A stretch of 64,000 nt of DNA from Saururus chinensis. Its lineage: Eukaryota; Streptophyta; Magnoliopsida; Piperales; Saururaceae. A program made the position numbers and the translations under genes. Position 1 is the first letter of the stretch; every line of letters starts with the position of its first letter. The notes under the pieces are model-generated. The model saw only the letters and a list, made by a program, of their open reading frames with translations. It had not been told where the DNA came from and ran no database searches. Below are positions 1 through 9,000 of this stretch, one piece after another. Where the stretch lies: contig CP141145.1 of the NCBI GenBank assembly GCA_035235625.1, positions 62,001 through 126,000 on the forward strand, given 5' to 3'.

Positions 1-102
1 TGTATTAGCTAGCTTAAAAGCATGTGATCATTGTATTTTACTTCTGTTCTTCGTTTTTTTATGGATCCCAAATTAACTATTTTCTGAATTTTCACTTTTT
101 AG

Positions 103-1255
103 ATCTTGACTGATAACCTCATTCAGTATCTACCAGCGAAATTGGGAAGCTTCAGTATCTCATAGTCCTCAGCCTTGACTCAAATCAGATTACATCCTTG
201 CTAGATGAATGTACTATATTGCTTATATAAGCGAGAGTTGCATGCATTGTGCTTTTGCATTTTCTATCTTAATAATTGTAGTTCCCTTTCATCTTCTTTA
301 GAGGATATAAAGTACAGCTTGTGGTATTGTTGTTTAGTAATGATTACAACCATTTCTTTTATAGTGGGCTTACTTGTTCGGTTGGATGAAATCATCAATA
401 TCAGATAATTCTTTGGCATCCTTGCCTGCAACTATTGGGAGCTTGCGCAATGTGAGTGTGCATGATTCTCTAGGTGCTTCTACATGAATATAGACGGTCA
501 ATTTGTATAAGTAGAAATCTACAAAACTACATAGTTGTTTCACAGTTTGTTCTGCTATTATGAGGGATTGCAGCATTTCTGTTTTGCTGTATATCTTGTT
601 GATTTATCTGTTGTGCACTTGAATTTATTATATAATTCTTGTGTGTAAAATGTAGTTGGTTCTGTTAAATGTTTCAAAGAACAAGTTAAAGGGCATCCCT
701 GAATCAATTGGAAACTGTTTCTCATTGGAAGAATTGCAAGCTAATGGTACTTTTTCTGTCATCTTTGGAAGCACATTCGCATGATTTGTTAATTGTTTTG
801 TTATACTCTAGATGGTATGAGCGACATATGCTGACTTACTAATTTAGGTCTAAAAATTGGCTTATGTTATTCCACATCATTGCATTTATGAAGAGTGCTC
901 TTCGTGTAATTCAGTAAATTTTAGGCAAGGTGAAAGTCTGCTATGTGTTCTGCTATATCATTATCTAAGACACCAAATCAAATTATGTGAGCTAGCACAT
1001 TTGATAGTGTCTGAATTTTATGTCCATGTGTACCAAGAAAGGGGAGATTATTTAGATGATGGAATAATATTTTTTTGGTACCAACTGGTATTTATTATGC
1101 ATCATCTGACATATTCCTAAGTTAGTAGGTCCTAGTTGCTGTTGTACATTTTTTTTTTCTTTTTTACATGCTTAAGTTGACTTTTGGGAAAATGTGTTCT
1201 ACCATTTTTTCCAGACATTTCTATTGAAGATCTGCCTCCATCAATTTGCAATCTT
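103..1255 (+). pseudogene. LRR protein fragment, copy A (At2g30105-like)
   Basis: Four exons of a leucine-rich-repeat protein remain, each flanked by recognisable splice sites: 103-210, 365-451, 656-746 and 1215 to about 1255. They read LPAKLGKLQYL-type, LPATIGSLRN, LLNVSKNKLKGIPESIG and IEDLPPSICNLLN segments, that is, successive 23-residue LRRs. The wording matches what I remember of the plant LRR/ubiquitin-like protein At2g30105; that name is from memory. The first exon has lost one base relative to copy B (around 140), and the second shifts frame near 390, so no continuous protein is possible. The N-terminal part of the gene is absent. At the 3' end the exon runs directly into a BRCT exon from a different gene. 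Non-functional as an LRR protein. Confidence 0.75.
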
Positions 1256-1268
1256 CTTAACCTTTCAG

Positions 1269-1353
1269 AAAGTGGTCGACTTGATGGGTGCACAGTTTTC
1301 AAAGCCTTTGATTGCCGCCAAAGTCACTCATCTTGTTTGGTACAAATTTGAGG
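1269..1353 (+). pseudogene. BRCT-domain exon fused after LRR, copy A
   Basis: The exon follows a TTTCAG acceptor-like sequence and ends at G|GTTAGG. It encodes VVDLMGAQFSKPL..AKVTHLVWYKFEG, a BRCT-domain core (the VTHLV strand and conserved aromatic Trp/Tyr). In copy B the next exon begins GEKYELAK..LVNHRWLED, which is how the family continues and supports the call. The nearest family I can name is the plant BRCT protein At4g02110 (from memory). The preceding 15 bases could be LRR coding sequence or the end of a BRCT intron, so the breakpoint lies at roughly 1250-1268. After about 1447 the sequence no longer matches copy B. Confidence 0.7.
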
Positions 1354-1476
1354 GTTAGGTGTCTAGCTTATGAAAAGATTTGTTTATGTTGTGGATAGTT
1401 GAATTTTCGAGTGTGATTTTTTAACATGATTCCCTTTTTTGTACTTATTTTTTAACGTGGTTAGTGTCTATTCTAG

Positions 1477-1661
1477 GCTGGGCATTGAAATCTGCAATTA
1501 CTATGGCTACAGATGAAGATGACAAGAGTAATGTTAAAGAGCTTGGCCATCAAAGCTTCAATTCTCCTTGTGAAGATGAGAAATTAGATATAGAAGGATT
1601 TCCGAAACTCGCTGTTAAATCAAGCAGAGTGTCAGCTAAAACTAAAGAGACTAGTTTAAAA
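1477..1661 (+). pseudogene. Unidentified exon, acidic/serine-rich
   Basis: An open stretch bounded by TTCTAG and AA|GTAAGC splice-like signals encodes about 61 residues without a stop: WALKSAITMATDEDD, then a Ser/Lys/Glu-rich run ending KETSLK. I do not recognise it. It lies between the BRCT exon and a PHD-finger exon and could come from the linker of either gene or from a third. Homology to copy B ends just upstream (about 1447), so this block is specific to copy A. A further open stretch continues to 1799 but contains no recognisable motif. Confidence 0.4.
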
Positions 1662-1907
1662 GTAAGCAGCATATTTTATCTTGAGCGGGCATCATCTCCC
1701 AAGAAAGGAGTTTCAACAGGTAATACGACGACTTTGAGGGAAATTTTGCAGAGATTCTCACTAGTGGTCCTATCAGGCTACGCATTTCATGGTTCGTGAT
1801 CCAGTGAGGAGGACAGAAAATTTTTTTGTTGCCATAACAGCTTGAAGGTAATGAATTTTTTAGAGATGGAAACTTAAATATTTTTTAGTGAAGAGTTGCA
1901 ATTTCAG

Positions 1908-2040
1908 ATAATTTGTGGAGACGAAAGCAGGTTGTTGGGCTGTGGTGCAGGAACCCATATTGACTGCTGTGATCCTCCATTTTAGGCTGTTCCGGCGGAA
2001 GATTGGTTCTGTCCTCAGTGTGCTACTAGTAATAGAAGTT
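1908..2040 (+). pseudogene. PHD zinc-finger exon fragment
   Basis: After a TTTCAG acceptor the frame reads ICGDESRLLGCGAGTHIDCC, then DPPF, a TAG stop, and AVPAEDWFCPQC. This is the core of a PHD finger (C4HC3), which binds histone H3 tails in chromatin proteins: His-x-x-Cys, the CxxPP turn and the terminal WFCPQC are all present. The Cys expected two residues after the LLGC cysteine is Gly, and the first zinc ligands are not in this exon. With the in-frame stop, this is a dead fragment. Parent gene unknown; the BRCT gene of the same cassette is one possibility I cannot verify. Confidence 0.6.
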
Positions 2041-2347
2041 GTTTTAGGAGCACTAATGCGGTGTAATTTCAGTCTATTAGTGCCTCTTGGACATTGATTC
2101 CAAGTGCTTCTTTTTACTGGATATTCTCATATAAGTGTTTCGTTTTGCTGTCACATGTTCAAGTGTTGGAGGCCACACCCAAGAATAGTTCTGCACTTCT
2201 TAGGGGCCTTGAGTATGTCATTGGTATGTCATATGTTGAGATACAAAAGTCTTCCAGGTCCCACCAATATTGGTTTATACTGCTTTTATTAATTTTTGTG
2301 ATGTTTGTTGGTTGGTGTTTAATTGTTTTTTTTGGATGGCTGCACAG

Positions 2348-2888
2348 GTATACTTGGACTATTGGAATTCATTAGTCCTTGAACTATTTGAAGGACATCA
2401 TAATGTAGATAATCCTGCGGCATCTGCAAACATGATGGGGCTTCAGGTATGTGACATCATTTTAAAGTAAAATTAACACATTTTTTTTGCAGCCCATCAC
2501 AACAGGACCAGGGTCCCTTTGCTCTCTGGTATGGTTGATAGTCCGAGTTCATAGCTTTCTCAACGACGGCAACTATATTCTGGATCGAAAACTAAGAATG
2601 CTTATGATATGTTGCCTGGCAGGAGGTTCTAATTGTTGAGGATGAGAATGAAAATATTGTTCGGGAGACCATTAAAGACAATAATGTTCTTGTGCAATAT
2701 AAGGTAATAACCACTCTTATGGTATTGAATTTTGCTTGTAGTTTTGAATGTAAGAATGATGTCTTTTGAAACTTTTTTGGTCTAATTTTTTTTAGTCAAT
2801 ATCTCATGTTTACCTAGTGCTCAATTTTGCAGATAATGAGAGACTAATTTATGTGGCACACCTTAATAAAGATGACACTGAAAAGCAG
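2348..2888 (+). pseudogene. Exportin-1 (CRM1/XPO1) fragment, copy A
   Basis: Three exons of the nuclear export receptor exportin-1 can be read. 2348-2446 gives YLDYWNSLVLELFEGHHNV..MMGLQ. About 2510-2703 gives PLLSGMVDS and EVLIVEDENENIVRETIKDN..VLVQYK. 2833-2888 gives IMRE-like, then LIYVAHLNKDDTEKQ after a one-base loss. Only the middle of the roughly 1,075-residue protein is represented. The intron before the second exon has lost about 385 bp relative to copy B, including its acceptor, and the second exon has a stop and frame breaks. The final donor G|GTGAAT is kept, and the following 45 intronic bases run into the CT-rich array. Intron sequence upstream (from about 2235) matches copy B. 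Confidence 0.85.
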
Positions 2889-2938
2889 GTGAATATTAGT
2901 TGCTAGAAATCTTGATCGGAGTCGGATATATATATACT

Positions 2939-5900
2939 CCCTCTCTCTCTCTCTCTCTTCCCCTCCCCCTCCTTTCCCTCTCCCTCTCCCTCGCTCCCTC
3001 TCGCTCTCTTGAGCGTGTGTACTCTCTCTTGAGTGCGCGTGCTCTCTCTTACGTGTGTACTCTTTCTCAAGCATGCGGGCTTGAGAAAGTGAGCACACGT
3101 GCTCTCTCACCCCCCTCTTTTCCGCTCGCTCCATGCCCCCCCTCACTCTCTTGAGCGTGCGTGGTCATTTTCATTAGCGCGCGTGCTCTTTCACTCTTTC
3201 GACTACGCGTGCTCTCCCTCTCTAGAATGTGCATGCTTTCTCTTTCTCTCACAAGCTCAATAGAAAGGGGGAGGGAAGGAAGCGAGAAAGAGAACACACG
3301 TGCTCTCTCACACCCCCATCTATCTCGCTCGCTCTACACCCACCTCTTATTTATCGAGGATGCGTGCTCTCACTCATTAGCGTGCATGTTCTTTTTCTCT
3401 CTTTTGAGTGAGCGTGCTCTCTCTCTCTCGCACGTGCGTGCTCTCTCTCGAACGCGCGTACTCTCTCTCGAACGCGTGTGCTCTCTCTCGAACGCGCGTG
3501 CACTCTCTAGTGTGCGTGCTCTCCCTCAAATGCGTTCCCCCCTCTTTTGAGCGTGTGTGCTCTCTCTTGACCGCCCGAGCACTCTTTAGAGTGTGCGTGC
3601 TCTCTCTCTCAAACGTGCGCGCTCTCTCTGGAGCGCGCATGCCCTTTCTTCATTTCTCGAGCATGTGTGCTCTCTCTCACTGCCCTTTCTCGCTCCCTCC
3701 ACGCCCCTCTCTCATACGCGTGCGAGTGCTCGCTCTTGCGTGCTCTTTCTTGATTGCCTGAGCTCTCTTTAGAGCGCGCGTGCTCTCTCTCAAGCGTATG
3801 CGCTCTCTATGGAGCGCGCGTGCCCTTTATTTGTCGAGTGTGTGTGCTCTCTCTATTAAGCACGCGCGCCCTCTCTCGCGTGCTCTCTCGAGCGCGCCTA
3901 CTCCCTCTCTATAGAGTGTGCGTGCTCCCTCTTGAGCTCCTACTCCCTCTCACTAGAGTGCGCATGCTCCCTTTCACGAGCATGCATACTCTCTTGTGCG
4001 CGCGTGCTCTCTCTTTAGTGCGCGTGCTCTCTCTTGCATGCGTGCTCTTTCTCCAGCACGCGGGCTCTCTCTCTCGCATGCGTGCTCGATAGAGATTGGG
4101 AGGGGGGCGAGTGAGAAAGAGTGCACACAAGCTCTCTCTCACCCCGCTCTTTCTCACTCGCTCCACGCCCCCCCTCACTCTCTTGAGCGTGCGTGGTCAT
4201 TTTCATTAGCGCGCGTGCTCTTTCACTCTTTTGAATGCGCGTGCTCTCCCTCTCTAGAATGTGCATGCTCTCTCTTTCTTTCTCATGCGCTCAATAGAAA
4301 GGGGGAGGGAAGCAAGCGAGAAAGAGAACACGTGCTCTCTCTCACCCCCATCTATCTCGCTCGCTCTACTCCCCCTCTTATCTATCGAGGATGCGTGCTC
4401 TCACTCATTAGTGCGCGTGCTCTTTTTCTCTCTTTTGAGTGAGTGTGCTCTCTCGAATGCGCGTGCACTCTGTCTCGTGTGCGTGCTCTCCCTCAAACGC
4501 GTTCCCCCCTCTTTTGAGCGTGTGCTCTCTCTCGACCGCCCGAGCACACTCTAGAGCGCGCGTGCTCTCTCAAACGCGCATGCTCTCTCTCGAATGCGCA
4601 TGCACTCTCTTGTGTGCGTGCTCTCCCTCAAATGCGTTCCCCCCTCTTTCAAGCGTGTGTGCTCTCTCTCGACCGCCCAAGCACCCTCTAGAGCGCGCGT
4701 GCTCTCTCTCAAACGTGCGCGCTCTCTCTCAAACGTGCGCGCTCTCTCTGGAGCGCGCATGCCCTTTATTTCTCGAGCACGTGTGCTCTCTCACTGCCCT
4801 TTCTCGCTCCCTCCACGCCCCTCTCGTATGCGTATGAGTGCTCTCTCTCGACTGCCTGAGCTCTCTTTAGAGCGTGCGTGCTCTCTCAAACGCATGCTCT
4901 CTTTGGAGTGCGCGTGCCCTTTATTTCTTGAGAGCATGTGCTCTCTTGAGCGCACATGCTCTCTCTATTAAGCACGCGAGCCCTCTCTCGCGTGCTCTCT
5001 CTCGAACGCGCCTACTCCCTCTATATAGTGTGCGTGCTCCCTTTTGAGCGCCTACTCCCTCACTAGAGTGCGCGTGCTCCCTTTCACGAGCATGCATGCT
5101 CTCTTGTGCGTGCGTGCTCTCTCTTGCATGCGTGCTCTCTTTCTCCACTACGCGGGCTCTCTCGCACGCATGCTCGTTAGAGATGGGGAGGGGGACGAGT
5201 GAGAAAGAGTGCACACGTGCTCTCTCACCCCGCTCTTTCTCACTCGTTCCACGCCCCCCTCTATCTTGAGCGTGCGTGGTCATTCTCATTAGCGCGCGTG
5301 CTCTTTATCTTTCAAGCATGCGTGCTCTCTCCCTCTTTCGAGAGGGCGTGCACTCTCTTTCGAACGCACGCACTCTTTCTTTCGAGCGCGCGTGCTCTCT
5401 CTCTTACGCGTGCTCAATAGAGGGGGAGGGAAGCCAACAAGAAAGAGAGCACACATGCTATCACCCCCATCTATCTCGCGCGCTCTACTCCCCCTCTATC
5501 TCTCAAGCACTCCTGCTCTCACTCATTAGTGCGCATGCACTTTCTCTCTCTTTTGAGTGAGCATGCTCTCTTTTTAGTGCTCGTGCTCTCTCTCTCGCAC
5601 GTGCGCTTGATAGAGGGAGAGCGAGGAAGAGAGCACACACGATCTCTCTCAAACCCCCCTCTTTCTCACTCGCTCCACGCCCCCCCTCTTTCTCTATCTC
5701 GTACATGCGTGCGCTCGATAGAGAGAGCGGGAGGGGAGGGGAGTGAGTGAGAAAGAGAGCACGACTCTATTTTGGAGTGTGCGTGCTCTCTCTCGCACGT
5801 GCGCTCGATAGAGAGGAGGGAAGCGAGCGAGAAAGAGAGCACATGAGAGCTCTCTCGACCCCCCTCTTTCTCGCTTGCTCCACGTCCCCCTCTCTTGAGC

Positions 5901-8900
5901 GTGCTTGCTCATACTCATTAGCGCGTGCTCTCTTTCTTTTGAGGGCGTGTGATCTCTCCCTCTTGATTGCGCATGCCCTTTCTTTATTTCTCGAGCACGT
6001 GTGCTCTCTCACCCCCCTTTCTTGCTCCCTCCACGCCCCTCTCTCATGCATGTGCGCGTGCTCTGTCTCTCTCGTGCTCTCTCTCGATTGCCTAAGCTCT
6101 CTTTAGAGTGTGCGTACTCTCTTAAGCGCATGCGCTCTCTCTGGAGTGCACATGCCCTTTATTTCTCGAGCGCGTGTGCTCTCTCTTTCGAGCTTGCGTG
6201 CTCTCTCTCTCGAGTGCGCGTACTCCCTCTCTCTAGAGTATGCATGCTCCCTCTTGAGTGCCTACTCCCTCTATCTAGATTGAGCGTGCTCCCTTTCACG
6301 AGCTTTCATGCTCTCTCTTGAGCGCGCGTGCTCTCTCTTGCATGCGTGCTCTCTCTCTCTCTCTCTCGCATGCGTGCTCGATAGAGGGGGACGGCGATTG
6401 AGAAAGAGAGCACACTTGCTCTCTCACCCCTCTCTTTCTCACTTGCTCGACACCCCCCTCTCTCTTGAGCGTGCGTGGTCATTCTCATTAGCACGCGTGC
6501 TCTTTATCTTTCAAGCACGCGTGCTCTCTCCCTCTTTCGATAGTGCATGAACTCTCTTTCAAGCGCGTGCGCTCTCTCCAGCGTGCATCCTCTCGCACAC
6601 GCGCTATTTCTCTCTTGCATGCGCGCTGATTAGAGAGGGGGAGGGAAGCCAGCGAGAAAGAGAGCACACATGCTCTCTCACCCCCATCTATCTTGTGCGC
6701 TCTACTCCCCCTCTATCTCTCGAGCATGTGTGCTCTCACTCATTAACACGCGTGCTCTTTCTCTCTTTTGAGTGAGCATATTCTCTTTTTGGTGCACGTG
6801 CTCTCTCTCTCGCATGTGCGCTCGATAGAGGGGGAACAAGCAAGAAAGAGAGCACATGCTATCTCTCTCAAACCCCCCTCTTTCTTGTTCGCTCTACGCC
6901 CCCCGTCTTTCTCTATCTCATACATGTGCTCGATAGAGAGAGGGGAGGGGAGGGAGCGAGAAAGAGAGCACATGTGATCTCTCTCAACCCCCCTCTTTCT
7001 CGCTTGCTCCATGTCCCCCTCTCTTGAGCGTGCTTGCTCATTCTCATTAGTGTGTGCTCTCTCTTTCTCTTGCGCGTGCTTTTTCATAATTTCTCGAGTG
7101 TGTGTGCTCTCTTGAGCATGAGTGCCCTCTCTCGCGAGCTCTCTCTATCTCGAGTGCGCGTGCTCTCTTTCAGACACGCCTACTCCCACTCTCTATCGAG
7201 TGCGCGTGCACCCTCTCTTGAGTGCACGTGCTATCTCACTCTTACAAGCATGCGTGCTCTCTATAATAAGCGCATGTGCTCTTTCTCTCTTGAGTGCCCG
7301 TGCTCTATCTTATGTGCGCATGCTCTCTTTCTCTAGCAGGCAGGCTCTTTCTATCTATCGCACTCGTGCTCGATAGAGAGGGAGGGGGACGAGCGAGAAA
7401 GAGAGCACATGTGCTCTCTCACCCCCATCTATCTCGCTCGCTCTACTCCCCCCTCTTATCTATCGAGCATGCATGCTCTCATAAGCGCGCATGCTCTTTC
7501 TCTCTCTTTCTAGTGAGCGTGCTCTCTCTCGCACATGTGTGCTCTCTTTCTCGAACGCGCGTGCTCTCTCTCTCTCTCGTGTGTTCTCGCTCAAGCGTGT
7601 TCCCCCCTCTTTCGAGTGTGTGCTGTCTCTCGAGCGCATTCTCTTCCTCTTTCGAGAACGCGTGAACTCTCTCTTTCGAGCGCGCATGCTCTCTCTCTCT
7701 CTCGCACGTGAGCTCGATAGAGAGTGGCAAGGGAGCACACATGTTCTCACCCCCATCTTTCTTGCTCGCTCCATGCCCCCTCACTCGTGCATGCATTCTC
7801 CCTCATTATTGCGCGTGCTCACTTGAGTGCATGTGTTCTCTTTTTTTCTCTCGCACGCGCACTGAATAGAGAGAGGGGAGGGGAGCGAGCGAGAAAGAGA
7901 GCACACATTCTTTCTCGCTTGCTCCATGCCCCCCCTCTCTCTCCAGCATGCGTACTCATTCTCGAGTACGCACGCTCTCTCTTGCTCGAGCGTGCGTGCA
8001 CTATTTCTCGAGCACGCGTACTCTCTCTTGAGCGCGTGTTCTTTGTCTTAAGCGTGTGCTATCCCTCTAGTCCGTGCCTCTCTTTCAAACGCCCGTGCTC
8101 TCTTGTGCACCCGTGCTCTCTTTGGAGTGCGTGCTCTCTCTCAAGCGCGTCCTCTCTCATGAGCGCATGTGCCCTCTCTTAAGCACGTGCTCACTCTCGA
8201 CCGTGCGTGCTCTCTCTCGAGCATGCTTGCCCTCTCTTGAGCTCGCATGGTTTTTCATAATTTCTCGAGTGCGTGTGCGGTCTCTCTCGAGCATGCGTGC
8301 CCTCTTTCTCTCGCAAGCTCTCTCTATCTAAAGCACACGTGCTCTCTTTTGAACGCGCCTACTCCCGCTCTCTATTGAGTGTGCATGCACCCTCTCTTGA
8401 GTGCGCATGCTATCTCACTCTTACAAGCATGCATGCTCTCTCTTTCTCCAGCAAGGCTCTTTCTCTTGCACGCGCGCTCGAAAGAGAGCACATGTGCTGT
8501 CTCACAATCATCTTTCTAGCTTGCTCCACGTCTCCCTCTCTTGAGCGTGTGTGGTCATTGTTGTTAGCACGCGTGGTTTTTCTCTCTTTCAAGCACGCAT
8601 GTTTTCTTCCTCTCTTGAGTGTGCGTGCTCTCTCTCTCAAGCACGCGTACTCTCTCTCGAACACGCGCTCAATAGAGAGGGGGAGGGGAGCGACTGAGAA
8701 AGAGAGCACACATGCTCTCTCTCACCCCCATCTGTCTTGCTCGCTCTACTCCCCCTCTCTCTTGAGCATGCAAGCTCTCACTCATTAGCGCGCATGTTCT
8801 TTCTCTCTTTCGAGGGTGCTTGCTCTCTTTCAAGCGCACGTACTCGGTCTTTGTCTCTCGCACGCACGCACGATAGATTGTGGGGGGAGCGAGCTAGAAA

Positions 8901-9000
8901 GAGAGCGCACGTGATCTTCCTCAACCCCCCTCTTTCTTGCTCGCTCCACGCCCCCTTGTCTTTCTCTCGAGCACGTGTGCTCATTCTCTCATTAGCGCGC
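2939..9000. repeat. Array A, pyrimidine-rich arm (CT tracts with CG-rich cores)
   Basis: About 6 kb consists almost entirely of CTCTCTCT tracts separated every 15-25 bases by 10-14-base self-complementary cores such as GAGCGCGCGTGCTC or GAGCACGCGTGCTC. The cores are alternating purine-pyrimidine (Z-DNA-type) and the tracts are homopurine/homopyrimidine (triplex-type). Longer landmarks recur: GCCCTTTATTTCTCGAG (for example near 3830, 4770, 6155), a CGACCGCCCGAGC motif (3560, 4530, 4665) and a hairpin module with GAGCGAGAAAGAG and CTCGCTCGCTC arms. Open frames run through in several frames on both strands but are by-products of a stop-poor repeat. The array starts 50 bases after the last exportin-1 exon. 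Confidence 0.9.
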
